A stretch of 64,000 nucleotides of DNA from contig CM074188.1 of assembly GCA_037179385.1 (NCBI GenBank), positions 22,523,318 through 22,587,317 on the forward strand, given 5' to 3'. The stretch comes from Holothuria scabra (lineage: Eukaryota > Echinodermata > Holothuroidea > Aspidochirotida > Holothuriidae). Made by a program: the position numbers and the translations under genes. Position 1 is the stretch's first letter; each line of letters opens with the position of its first letter. Of this stretch, positions 53,611-64,000 are shown in pieces. The notes beneath the pieces are model-generated. The model searched no databases. It was not told the DNA's origin and saw nothing but the letters and a program-made list of their open reading frames with translations.

Positions 53611-53774
53611 ATGCCAGTAGATAAAATCTTGTGCAATGTTTTACCAGTTCCGTCGTTATCATATACAATATTATCAACAGTTTTTACTTGTTTGAATTGA
53701 GAACATGTTAAAAATTCAATCATTAAAAAAAAGAAAAATCGACTCTGAAAGGAGGGAGCAGTCGCTGCCTCTGG

Positions 53775-53915
53775 TCTCTTTCCAAACTCCTCCCGACCTT
53801 CTGGCAAAGGGCCGTTCGGCGAAACAAAACTTGAAACTGCTTCCCAAAGAAGCTATACGTCCACTTAAGGACAACACTTGACCAACCTCAAGGCCTTCAA
53901 ACCTTTTTACTTTAT
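53775..53915 (-). mobile_element. SINE-like repeat, family S2 (copy 2)
   Basis: The minus strand matches 8268-8104: 'gccttgaggttggtcaag', 'gtccttaagtggacgtatag', 'gttttgtttcgccgaacgg', 'ccagaaggtcgggaggag'. Non-coding. Confidence 0.55.
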
Positions 53916-54060
53916 TGGTCTTTCTCTTCGGTTCGAACTAGGTCCCTGTTATGGCTGTGCAATATGAGCTATTCGGCATTTTTTAGTTCCTTCCTTAAAC
54001 AAGTTGAACCCTCTGTAGTCAGATTGGCGTGTCCATATGTGGTGTAAGGGTGTGTCTGTA

Positions 54061-54170
54061 ATGCTACAATCCTCGACTAAAATGACGGGACAAAGCATGC
54101 AAAACGAGCCAAGAACGGATTAGTATCTTCCATTCCCCCTTCAATGTTGCAATGTTGTAATGACCCTGTT
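54061..54170 (+). mobile_element. Half copy of the palindromic MITE of 3648-3803
   Basis: 'acaatcctcgactaaaatga', 'gggacaaagcatgcaaaacg' and 'ccattcccccttcaatgttg' align with one arm of that element. The other arm is absent. Confidence 0.6.
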
Positions 54171-54244
54171 TAGGAAGCTTTGGTGGATTTCATATTTGAT
54201 GTGATGACACGTTATGGTTGGAAGATTGATCCTGTAATTTTTTT

Positions 54245-54940
54245 TTTTATTAAAGTCAAAGGTCATTTCTTGTCAATTGAGGTCAAAGATCGAAAACCTT
54301 GTGAACAAAATATATCTCGTAAATATGTTAGGAAGCTAGAATAGACCTTGTGCGAATGATGTCACAGAGCTGAAAGTGCGATCTCCTCTGAGGGCAAAAC
54401 AATACAGACAAATGCAGACAACTGATTTGTCAATCGGAGGAATATGCCCATATGCTCTATACAGGTGTAGGGTGATTTCTCATGCGTGTGACCAACGTGT
54501 TCCATTGTTCTGCCCAAAGGATAACATCAGTGTGTCGCCAATGCGTAAGATCTTTTAATTGCATAATAGATATGTGGATGTACAGTATTATGGTGGGAAT
54601 ATTAATCCTGGCATGTGCGATGGAGGTTGAACGTTATTTGGGGTCACCATGGATCAAACGCTAAAAACCTTGTTAAAATGATGTTTCGATGTAGGAAGCT
54701 TAGATGGATTTCATATGTCGTATGTAGAAGTTTTATTGCGAAAAGAGTAGTTATGTTGTTTTTGGTGGAGGTTAGAAGTCATTTGGGGTCACCATAGGTC
54801 AAACTGGAAAGCCTTGTGAAAACAATATCTCAATTAGACAGGAAGCTTGAAAATTAGTGGACGTGTAATGACAGAAAGGATAGTCGTGCTGTTTTTGGTA
54901 GAGATCAAACACTTGAAACCTTTTAAGCAATAAATACTCT
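54245..54940 (+). repeat. Decayed 'ggaggtcaaaggtcat' minisatellite
   Basis: Units near 54255, 54625 and 54765 share 'ttggggtcaccat.g.tcaaa' and 'aaaaccttgtgaa'. The core type is that of the HINE-like elements, but no hairpin ends are visible. It is interrupted by the MITE at 54341-54555. Confidence 0.5.
54341..54555. mobile_element. MITE related to 21726-22134 (copy 2)
   Basis: Starts 'atagaccttgtgcgaatga' and ends 'caatgcgtaagatct', with internal 'gatgtcacagag', 'gcgtgtgacca.cgtgttcc' and 'cagtgtgtcgccaatg' shared with copy 1. The inverted ends are more diverged. Confidence 0.6.
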
Positions 54941-54974
54941 AAAATCAAAACAGTAAACTTAGTCGCTCTTTGAT

Positions 54975-55205
54975 AGAGTGAGAAATGTGAATTCACTCCA
55001 TTAGAGTGATAGTTCATTCCAAGAAGAGTGAAATTCTCTCCAAAAGGGTGAAATCCATCTTAACGAGCGAAGTTTCACTCTTAATGGAATGCCCACAGCG
55101 ATCACTCTTAAAAAAAAGAGTGATCATTGCAGGCACTCGTGAAGGAGTGAATTTTCTTTCTTCATGTAGTGAATTGCCCTCTTCTTGGAGTGAATTCACT
55201 CCTTT
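54975..55205. repeat. GAGTGA/TCACTC palindrome-rich region
   Basis: About a dozen GAGTGA or TCACTC words in 230 bp, several as local palindromes ('tcactcttaaaaaaaagagtga', 'gagtgaattcactcc'). The frames read on both strands here are by-products. Confidence 0.6.
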
Positions 55206-55259
55206 TATTTTAGATTGGATTGGTGGATGTAAGCAGCATTTATTTCCAATAACTTTGTA

Positions 55260-57190
55260 GGGGTCACTATGAGTAATAGTCAAACTTCACGTTCGGTACA
55301 TGGCTCGGTTCAGTACATTCAACAAGTAACTACAGTGCCTATTGGGCTCTTGCTTTAATAATGTCGATGATCAAACAGCTGTAAGAAATAAAAATTTCTG
55401 TAACCCTAATGTAAAATTATAGTTTGGGATGACATGATGAATTGAAGATGGCTGCATATGGCTAGCCTGTATCTACTCGAATACGTTTTTATCCGTATGA
55501 TAAGCTTACATGTTCGCATTTTCAATATGCAAAAATATTTAGGCTTATTGGGATGATGGTAGTTTTGAAACCCTGAGAACTAGGTCAGTCCCCGAGAATT
55601 GTGATGTAAAAGGAAAGGTAAATAAACGTTGATTTCTTTCTCTGAACAGTCGAGTGACGATTCACTAGGATTTTTTTCAGGGCAGAGGCCTGTGTTTGAC
55701 TTTTAAATTTCTAATTGGAACTACGAGTCCTTACTGGCGTTGAAGACTAAAGAGGTCAGGGCTTTTGTTTAGTGACTGTAGGCAGGTAGGCAGCCATTAG
55801 CGGTGTCCATTAAACTTTAATCAGGGAGTTGAAACTCCCTGCTTAAATTGTCTTCTTTTGCGCCTACGTGAGAATCCTTGTATTCAGTGAAACTAAGAGA
55901 ATCAGACACAATTCAGTGTACAGCCTTCCAAGATACAGGTGCAGGGAAATTGAAAGACTAAAAAGATGATGGACCCCACGAGCTATGTCCGATTAAACTC
56001 AGACCGTCACTTGACTGTTCGGATTCGTCTATGTAGTCAGACATAGTTGTGTATAGTTTTTGCGTATTTTTCTTTCAAAAGGTCAGTTGCTGGGAAAGGA
56101 AGGGTAGCCCTAGAAATGAACAAGAAATCTGAAACACCAATTAACACAAAACAAAACTTGATTGTTTTTTTTTTTTTATTTCAGACGATTTATTGTGACT
56201 AGTATTCAGGTTAACGATATGTAGGTATTAATTGATTTTTACGTTGTACTCGCCTTGAAGAGAACTATACAGGTATTAAGTAACTACATCTTTACTATTC
56301 TGGAACGCAACAATGCCCCTACTTCAGGGGCGGGACTCATCCCACACGTTACTTCCAAATTAAATGGTTAAGGAGAATAAAAAGGTAAAAAATCAATTTT
56401 CTCCAAAGCGTATCCATCAACATTTTTCCACCCTCGACTCCACACCTGACTTAAACTTACTTTTATACATATTCATTAATTAAGGCTAGACAATCAGAGA
56501 GACAGACGGCTCCTTCCTCCACCCCCAGATTCGAGTGAACACCGGTAAAAAGTGTTTTATCGAGTTATAGTTGAACTTAAATGTATGTTGCATTGTTCCC
56601 TACATCAATTGTCCTTGACGGAAGAAAAATTCCGATATCTCAGTGTCTTCTCTATTTTGAGGGAAAGGTAATTTCTCGTTACTCTAAAACTGAACAAGTG
56701 CAGAGTGACAATATTTTGTATGATTTCTTTAAGTAAACTTATCCCAGTGTCAGAGGATTTCTATTGGCCTATTCCGATCCTCTTCTGAAAGAGAGGTCGG
56801 GATTTGATTGCCTCTGAGGCTTAGCAAATCCAGGCTCAACAGTCTGAAAATGAAATTGGTGCATTTACCCCGAAAATGGAAAAGTGTATACATTTGAACT
56901 CTTTCCCCGGAGAGGAACACTCTAAAATGATATTTGTACACTAGTAAAAATGGTATTTACATCAAAGTGTAGAATATTTTTCACAAAATATGACACCATT
57001 ATGGTCATCTGTGCAAATGGACACCCCATGTAAGTTAAAATCTCATTTTATAGTTAACTAATTACTCATTTGAGGGTGCTGCTGTGTGGGCGTTGCATTT
57101 ACACTTTTAAGGGTAAATATTTTGTATCACTTGTAGAATCTGTTCTTTTCATTGATACAGTCTAGAATAAAGCAAAAATGACAGACAAAT
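55260..57190. other. Gene-free region
   Basis: A CCTCTCA-MITE fragment lies near 55270-55440 and a poly-T run at 56165-56178. No coding region is supported. Confidence 0.4.
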
Positions 57191-57194
57191 GATG

Positions 57195-57340
57195 TAAATG
57201 GTCTGAAGGCAGTGAGGTTGGTTAGATCAGGTGTTTTCCTTAGTGGAGGTAGCTTCCTTGGGAAGCAGAACTTTTTCGGGAGTATTGTTTGGTTTCGCCG
57301 AACTGCTCTTCGCCAGAACGTCGTGAGGACTTAGGGAAAA
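57195..57340 (+). mobile_element. SINE-like repeat, family S2 (copy 3)
   Basis: 'aaatggtctgaaggcagtga', 'tggtttcgccgaactgctc' and 'cgtcgtgaggactta' match the family, with a small insertion in the middle. Confidence 0.55.
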
Positions 57341-59550
57341 GTGTACGTAATTTTAGCTACTTTTCTCTTATGTGCAATCAAAATCCATTCATGTGAACAC
57401 TAACGATTGAACTAACAATAGGTGATGGTAAAATTTTCTCGAACCAGGCAGTTGCAATTTTTTAACCTTCTTTTTTAAGCCCCTTTCACAACTGTCCAAA
57501 ACTCATTCTTATCCAGACACAATCTCAGTTTACTGCTTCAGTGTGACAGTGTTAACTCTAAAAACATCTTGTCAAATGGAACACGAACCAGAATCTCATG
57601 AAATATTTGAAAAAGATTACTGTCACATTTGAAATCTTGGACAACTCTCGTAATGAGTATTCATTTACGGTATTCCACTACTGTTTAATTTCATACATTA
57701 TTCGTTAGGTAATACCTTAGGTGCCTGGAAAGAGTTGCAGGGTGTGTCGGGCAGTTGCCGAACATCTCGCAGCGAAGAAACACGCGTCTTGGTGAGGGAA
57801 CTTGATTTCTGAGGTTTTAGCTTAAAAGTTAGAAGATTTTGGAGACAGGCGAATTTCGCACTGGTCGCTGAGGACTCAGGGGGCTCACGCCGAGCCAATT
57901 TCAAACGTTAAATCCAGAAAGTATTCCTGTAGTATTTTCCCTCACCAGGATAGCGCCGTAACTTTTCCATCGGGTACCTGGCCAGACGTACCGTTTCTAA
58001 ATTTGGGTTGCCTGCCAACGTTTTAGACGGACGAGGCTGGCTATTTGTATTTCACCTTACCACGGAGGGGTTTGAATTATTACCGACAACTGCTAGTTTG
58101 TATAGTATATTTGTTTTAACATCGCCCCAAGACCCCGGCGAAAAAGAAGATTAAAAAGCTTAAAACAAAAAACCAGTCGTCCAGTGTTTTGTTTCCGAAA
58201 CTGCAGCTACCGATATCTATCTTAAGATTCTTTTAAACAACCCGTGACAATTACAGTACATGCTGTGTAGCATGATTTACAATAATCTGCATTTCTTAAT
58301 TCTCTTTCGATCAAAAAGCTGTGCCAGTTGAAAAAATTTTTAGCATACTAAAAAGAATGGTAGTTTAAAGATGGTGAGAATCGACTGCCTTTAAGCGTTT
58401 TATACACTGAGCTACTCGCAATTAAAATTAACTTAAACAAATACTGATGTAGTTATTTCTGTAACTTTTGCCATGTAATCATGGAACTCAAACATCGAAA
58501 CACGACTTCTGATAAAATATTTAGAAGCACCTCAAAAGCAGGTTCGTAGAGAGAACAACCAGTTTGACTGGGGGACATCACCGCAGAAGTTTCACCGGTC
58601 TTGGGCAGGGGTTTGAAGGAGAGAGATGGTGTTCCCTCCTTCGGAAAAATTGTCATCTTATTTCAAGGGAAGTCTAGATGCAAAATGGTGTAAGATGTTC
58701 CTTCTTGGCAAAATTAATCATAAAAGTAAGGATTTTGGTTGTTTAGCTAGGTGATGGTTTTTTTATCGTTCAGTGCAAACATTTTCATTGGTTAATTGGG
58801 GGAAGGTCCCTCCTCCTCTACATTGGCTATACCACGGACTTCCTTTTAATGCATGGACAGAGCACACTATGCATATATTGTCACTGCTTTCGTTTGAGTA
58901 TTGGGATAGCAAGATGCTATGGTTTTGTGTGTGAAAGTTTGGACTAGCTGCAGTAGTTTAAAAAAACAGATATTGAAAAAAAGCTGAATTTTGAATTAAT
59001 GTATGCTGTAAGGTCAAAATCACTTCACCAATTGCAGGAATGTTTCCCACTCAAGTTTAACTTTTGTTCAAAATATTGCAGAGTCGTCGTCATATTATTC
59101 AAATTGTAACTTCACGGTGACCATCTTGGCGTGCCTTTTTGCCCCACTAGCGGTGGCGACAATCTACGCATAGAACACTCACGTGACATGCTCTATCCAC
59201 GTGTATATGAAGCCAGTTGGCTATATGTTTCAGTTTTAATTTATTTTTCTCTCTATTTCACCTTGAAGAAGTATAAGAGACTTACAATAGACATAAAGAA
59301 TATAACAAATGGAAGTGACATAACAAAATGCATCAAAGTACAAAAACGAACAGTTTAAAGAACAAAGCAAAAGTAGAGAAAAAAGAAAAATGTGCCTGTT
59401 TGAAATGTATGGAATGATGTTATCCTTTCAAGCTATCAGGTATTGGGTGAAATGTTAAAGGTTGCATGATGCATACTATATGCATATTCACTGTCATGAT
59501 TTACCATAATTAGCAGGCCTATGTTATATAAATATCTTGAGGAATTCTTC
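57341..59550. other. Gene-free region, 3' flank of gene 3
   Basis: 57440-57560 is a reversed CCTCTCA-MITE fragment ('aagcccctttcacaactg'). 58670-58700 has an R1-type 'gatgcaaaatggtg'. The minus strand has AATAAA near 59245, about 310 nt past the gene 3 stop, a weak polyadenylation candidate. No gene is supported. Confidence 0.4.
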
Positions 59551-59558
59551 CCAACCCA

Positions 59559-60088
59559 TTACGCTGATGTCGGTATTCTTCGGAAGGCGGGGGTCCTTTG
59601 AGGTTTAGGATATCTACATGGTAACCTATAGCATTTACGAAGGGCTCCCCCTGAGAAAACAAAAGGTGGATCTGCGTTCGCTCCTTTGTAGAATTCAAGG
59701 CAAAGAAATTGTAAATCGGACTCGGGGCAACTTACCCCCGAAGTGTTTAGCTTCACTGTCACTCCATGGAACTTTAACCACCTTCCTCTAACAAATGGTT
59801 TAGCTTTTTGTCTCTCGTTCAGTATATCTGGCTGGTATTGCACTTTTGTCACATAACCCGCGATTGAGTCGCTGAGGAATACCCCGAGCCTCCAAAAACC
59901 GGTTCCCCGTATGTCTGTTGATGAGGATTGTAATGATACTGACGCCTTAATGGACATCGTGGAGAGACCAACGTCCCGGCAGTAACTAAAGTTAACGCGT
60001 GACACATAAACCGAGGGTGAGGGTGTTGTCAATCCTTCTCCCGCAGTCTCAAGAACGTTTGGATCGCCTTCACGTAATGTTTCTCGTC
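59559..60088 (-). CDS. Gene 3 exon 3: domain B and stop
   Basis: Acceptor TTTCATTCTTTTACAG, then GACGAGAAAC, in phase 1. It encodes about 176 residues: GRETLREGDP, a longer linker, VNFSYCRDVG, GFWRLGVFLSDS, VQYQPDIL, VSCPESDLQFLCLEFYKG, KCYRLPCR and a 16-residue basic, proline-containing tail not present in genes 1 and 2. The five domain-B cysteines are kept, and NFS is a possible glycosylation site. The exon frame is open throughout. It is the most diverged of the three B exons. Confidence 0.7.
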
Positions 60089-60617
60089 CTGTAAAAGAAT
60101 GAAAGAGTTTTGCAGTCAATTAATACTTGCTCTGAAGAAAGAAAAATGCAACTACTCCAGTAGGTGAATTCGTGTCTTTGATCGTGACGTCACAGTTGTA
60201 GCTGGGAAGAGCCGTCGGTGAAAACACCTAATATCATAGTTCAATTTTTCTATCTCTCATTGGGAAGAGAGGTAAACCTGGAACAGGTTTTAGTTAGTTT
60301 AAAGTGGGGGGCAGTCACTCAAAATTGAGCTAGTTTAGTACACTGTGCTGTTTTATGATTGGCTCTCGAGAGTCATGTGGCAGTATGTTTTCCCCATACA
60401 TGTGAAATTTACTAAGAGTAGCTGCTTGGTTTACCTTGAATATGCTATATTGAAGTCCTAAAACATTATGAAAGGTACTTTGCAGAAAATAAGAAGAAAA
60501 TGTGAGATTTAGCTGTACGTTGCTTCAAAACAAGTTTGGGGTGACTTCAACTATTCTTTAAAGAGTTCGACGTTTACACCACAAATGTCACACCAACATG
60601 CTTTGGCTTGGCATTCT

Positions 60618-60765
60618 AGTAGTTGTAAATTGTCTGAGGGCAGTGAGGTTGATCTTGTCTTGTCCTTCGGTTTTCGTATAGCTTCTTCGGGGAGGAGTTT
60701 CAAGTTTGGTTCCCCCAACGGCCCTTTGCCAGGGGGTCGAGAAGACCTAAGAAAAAGTACTTGTA
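60618..60765 (+). mobile_element. SINE-like repeat, family S2 (copy 4, in gene 3 intron 2)
   Basis: 'aaattgtctgagggcagtga', 'atagcttcttcggggagg' and 'ccagggggtcgagaagacct' match the family. It is antisense to gene 3. Confidence 0.55.
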
Positions 60766-61169
60766 ACCTGGAAGGAAGTCCAATGTTTTTACTTTTGCCG
60801 ACAAAGTTACCCAAATGTTGAGATGAGTCACGTGATTTAAGACTGGAATCACTGCAGTGGAAAATTTACCACAGGCCAAAGTTAGTCATTTGGTTTACCT
60901 TGAGAATATGCAATATTTTAAAGAATGGTTAGTCAAATCAAGTATTGATATGCTAGAAAAGTTCTTGTTCTGAGCCTTCTGGTGAAATTTGACTGAAACC
61001 TTATGTTTGATATAAGCAAGTAGAAACTGCCACATTTTCAATAAAAAGTAAATCTGAGGCAAGCAAATATGAAATATCTTCACATTAATGAACAGTCTTC
61101 GATGTCCTTTGTTTTCTTTAATATCCGTTTTTTCCAAAATCTCCTGTTATCAGCTGCACGAGAACTTTA

Positions 61170-61640
61170 TAAAGGCATATTCCTGATACAAAATTCTTTA
61201 ATTTCAAAATGAGCAGAAAAAAGTTTCCCTTTCAGGAGATAAGAACTGTACCTCAATAGGATATTGCGATGCTAATTTTCCAAAAAACTTTTTTTTTCTT
61301 TCGAAGAAGTACATTGTAGGCAATCTGTGATGTCATCGTGTCACATTAATTTTACATTGCATTCAATTTCTTTGTGGCAAAACAACAGTATCAAATTTCA
61401 AGGGCAAACAGGACATTCAGTTATGAAGAAAAACAAAGGGGTGATCTGAAACAATGTGCTCACTTTATATAAAACCCTGTTTCTTGGTGGATTGGGGAGG
61501 TATTTTTATCACAAATAAGCAATCTTTGAAATAAAATATCTCGAGTTAGGTAGAAGGAATTGCTGCAGGGTTTGGAAGGCATGGTCTGGAACATTTCTTC
61601 TTCCATGCAAAACCTAAATAAAAAGCCACCAGGCCTACTC
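61170..61640 (+). repeat. Interspersed repeat R5 (copy 2, in gene 3 intron 2)
   Basis: Collinear with 47350-47880 but with a deletion where copy 1 has its open frame. Non-coding. Confidence 0.6.
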
Positions 61641-61772
61641 TTTAATACATTGCATGACCCCCTCTTTCAAGATCTCCACTGAGTATTTAAAGGTTATAAT
61701 CATCCGACTGTCATTATGAATTATCGTTGCTTTCAGTACCATATAATATATTACACACAACACCGTATCTAC

Positions 61773-62236
61773 CTTCCAGACTGGCGATGTCAGTATTAGG
61801 ACGCCGACACTCAACCTCCTTACAGGAAACGATGCTGTTCAGCGCCGAACCCGATCGAAGTTCAAAATCTACAGTCGAGTCAGAGTTTTTGGCAAACTCC
61901 ACACATAAGTAAGGAAGATCGCTGCATCCAATTTGAGTAAGATCAATTCGAGTGAGAATATTTCTCATTTTAGGGGCTGCCCGCTTGTTGCACTTTTTGA
62001 AATCTGTCTCCTTTGCAAAATTTGACTTTTATAGCCGACCCTCTCTCCGTGGCCGTCGTTATGTTCGTTTCCAAAGATGCCTAGCCTCCATAAATTCTCG
62101 CCGTTGACGGAGTTGCTCTGTGAATCGATTTGAGCGACGAAGTCAGTTCTAACTGGGAGTTTTTGCCCAGGTCGATAATCACTGGGTGGATCCATGTTCC
62201 ATTCAAATGATTCCACCTCCACCGTAACAACTTTAC
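61773..62236 (-). pseudogene. Gene 3 exon 2: domain A with 1-nt deletion
   Basis: Acceptor TTTTGTTTCTAAAG, then GTAAAGTTG; donor CTGGAAG, then GTAGAT, both in phase 1. The first part encodes KVVTVEVESFEWN, a proline-containing insert, LWRLGIFGNEHNDGHGER and YKSQIL. After the lost base near 61966 the second part reads RNILTRIDLTQIGCSDL, YLCVEFAKNSDSTVDFEL and SCKEVECRR in another frame. Each half aligns with genes 1 and 2, so the disruption is recent compared with family divergence. Confidence 0.75.
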
Positions 62237-62239
62237 CTT

Positions 62240-63150
62240 TAGAAACAAAACCGAAAGCACATTAAGAATAACTTTATGTTTTTAAGGAATCGCCCTGTAA
62301 ATGCAAAATGATGAAGTTCAAAATATTACACTTTCCAATGCTTTGTCATTCCTTTTTATTTTACGAACATCCATTAACAAGTTTTTTGTTTCGAAAAACG
62401 GGAAGGTTTAGATTACAAATTTGGCCTACGAACGTAGGTTATTCAAGAAAATCTAAGTTTATCGACCGATAAGTCTTTTTGCAGTGAAAAACTTTGACTG
62501 TTTCCAGGATAAACAGGTTGATAAAGATTTTCGGTGTCAAATGCTCACTGAGCCAAAACTTCTTGTTTGCTAGCTCATTTATCAAATGGTATTCACCACT
62601 TTTTACAAACTCTAGTTACAGTTTTGAGTTATATCCAAGCCAATTCCTTTGGTAAACCTAGTTTTTACTGTGGAAAATTGATACACTTTTTACATAATTC
62701 TGTATGGGAAATTCGATAAGCTCGAATACAGATCGAAATCTTCGTTTGGCTTGCGAATAATGCTAAAATCATGTGTAGGCCTAGTATCTGTTATTTTCAT
62801 CATGCCAGTCTAGAATGTAGCCATACACAACAGACCAATGAAATTATTGACCTGCGCAATAGCCTCGTTAAATGCAAGGGCATTTTCTGTCGCCTTAATT
62901 AGAACCTCACTCCCTCTCTCAATTGTTGTTCAACTCTATATATTATTCTCTCGTATTCTCAAAGCAGAAAGTTGCCAGAGACTATCTTCTGGAACTGAAA
63001 TCTTTGGAGTAGCTGGTGCCTAGGCTCCATTTTGAGACCTCAAGTCTTGTAGAATAGAATTCAAAGAAAAAACTTTTTCACAAGGCGCTACCCTATAAAT
63101 ACAAGCTATATCAGTTAACTTGGGATTCTCTATGTTAGAGATATTCACAC
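62240..63150. other. Gene 3 intron 1 or upstream region, no exon found
   Basis: I looked on the minus strand for a signal-peptide exon like those of genes 1 and 2 (ATGAAC..., donor GTGAGTAT) and found none. No other gene is supported. Confidence 0.4.
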
Positions 63151-63640
63151 TCTTAGAATGTGTACATTTGTATTCAAATATGTAAATTGCTTACTGCCTG
63201 AAGTGTTCTGTTACAATGTTAACACAGAAAAGTCCTCACATGTTCCGAACCCCACAAGAAATAATGCACTTTTTCAGTCAGCAGGCAAAACTCTAAACAT
63301 GAGAAACTACTGTTGAATAATTATTGTTACAAAACCTGGAGTGAACTTCCAAATGACATTAACCTTTCTTGACCTTATGCAACTTTTAAAGACAAAGTTA
63401 AATCTCATTTGATAGACAATTACTCTGTTTAAGTTTTACATCCTCTCTTTGCCAGTTCCTTCTAGCTTTAACACAAGTTTAGTGTTTTGTGTTCTTATGC
63501 TTTTATCTTTCTTTTTTCTAACTTTTACTTTCGCTAGCTATGATAAACATATCACTGTTTTTCTACCGTCCTGTTTATATCTCTACATTTCACGATGCAT
63601 CTTGTTTAACAAAACGAAAAACGAAATACACTGAACTGAA
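63150..63640 (+). mobile_element. 5'-truncated non-LTR retrotransposon 3' end
   Basis: A frameshifted C-terminal remnant reads NNALFQSAGKTLNMR, then TWSELPNDINLS and ATFKDKVKSHLIDNYSV with a TAA at about 63431. This is the FxxxLxxYLL-type end of CR1/L2/RTE-like LINE ORF2 proteins. About 200 bp of 3' UTR follow, ending in 'acactgaactgaacc'. Inactive. Confidence 0.6.
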
Positions 63641-63649
63641 CCAGTGGGC

Positions 63650-63795
63650 TGTACTGGTGTAATGGTCTGAGGGTGGTGAGGTTGCTCACGTGTTGTCCTT
63701 CAGCGGACGTACAGCTTCTTCGGGAAGCTGTGTATAAGTCTGGTTTTACCGAACGGCTGCAGAGGGCGGTTGGGAGAACTTTAGAAAAAGCATAT
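63650..63795 (+). mobile_element. SINE-like repeat, family S2 (copy 5)
   Basis: 'actggtgtaatggtctgagg', 'cacgtgttgtccttcagcgg', 'tggttttaccgaacggc' and 'gcggttgggagaacttt'. It has the clearest A-box-like head (TGGTGTAATGGT) of the family and directly follows a LINE tail. Confidence 0.6.
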
Positions 63796-64000
63796 GGAAT
63801 TTTCGAATTCAAGCATTTCTAAAAATACTTGCAGTCAGTCACTTGTGCGTGGTTTCTTTAAACTGCAGTTTAACAAGCAAAAGACTACCGACCGACCCAA
63901 GATAAAGATCCACTTCCGATATTTATCACTTTATCGTGGAGATAATTGCTTTATATAAGTGTAAAAGGTTTCCAACAAACTTAACACAGAAATTTTCAAA

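Larger units (their letters stand above)
59559..62236 (-). pseudogene. Gene 3: third family member, partial and frameshifted in exon 2
   Basis: Exons 62236-61773 and 60088-59559 follow the same A then B plan, with phase-1 boundaries and conserved flanking splice signals. Exon 2 is 464 nt, not a multiple of three. At about 61966 the sequence CCCCTAAAATGAG lacks one base compared with CCCCTAAGAATGAG of gene 1, which breaks the frame in the middle of domain A. Without that loss, all parts would stay in frame. The signal exon is not seen before 64000. Introns 1 of the paralogs are 2.5 and 5.7 kb, so it may lie beyond the edge. It is either a young pseudogene or an assembly or polymorphic indel. 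Confidence 0.65.

Noticed and set aside
53258..53677. 139-codon minus-strand frame
   Set aside because: Composition follows C-rich repeat DNA; no motif, signal or splice support.
55006..55260. 84- and 89-codon frames on both strands
   Set aside because: Both come from the GAGTGA/TCACTC palindromic region.
57698..57904. 68-codon minus-strand frame (MKLARREPPESS...)
   Set aside because: No paralog in the window, no signal or domain and no visible splice partner; too weak to call.

Overview
This is animal nuclear DNA, AT-rich and crowded with interspersed repeats, from a marine invertebrate. An invertebrate deuterostome such as an echinoderm is my best guess. That guess rests only on the repeat types: Penelope-like elements beside (TA)n, hammerhead-like motifs, 'ggaggtcaaaggtcatttggggtca' minisatellites and G-run MITEs. 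There are no operons, ribosome binding sites, tRNA or rRNA genes, or CRISPR arrays. Most open reading frames are chance or transposon frames.

The host genes are a tandem family of small secreted proteins, all on the minus strand. Gene 1 (11318-2273) and gene 2 (42263-22648) are complete three-exon models: a signal-peptide exon of about 60 nt, then two exons that each encode a roughly 150-residue cysteine-bearing domain (A, then B). All junctions are GT-AG in phase 1, and the joined frames give 327 and 324 residues. Gene 3 (62236-59559) has exons A and B; its signal exon is probably beyond the right edge, and exon A carries a 1-nt frameshift. Domains A and B resemble each other (LW-K/R-hG core, GC...C-LEF, C...CR). 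I cannot assign the domain to a named family. Genes 1 and 2 also share their core promoter, intron 1 and flanks, so they are a segmental tandem duplication enlarged by independent transposon insertions.

Layout: 1-2272 is repeat-rich 3' flank of gene 1. 2273-11400 is gene 1; its intron 2 holds three Penelope-like remnants and its intron 1 holds a 487-bp hAT element. 11400-21100 is gene-free repeat DNA with a Helitron/HINE-like minisatellite element. 21100-42400 is gene 2; its 13-kb intron 2 holds two large Penelope-like elements with hammerhead-like motifs, a 166-bp palindromic tandem array and a dead L1/Tx1-type LINE. 42600-59500 is gene-free and holds SINEs, a second HINE-like element, a 2.1-kb hAT-like element enclosing an unexplained exon-like frame, and MITEs. 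59559-62236 is gene 3, followed by a LINE 3' end and a SINE-like copy.

Points most worth following: the uncharacterised secreted two-domain family, the frameshift in its third member, the hammerhead motifs in two Penelope families with a compensatory base-pair change, and the exon-like frame inside the hAT element.
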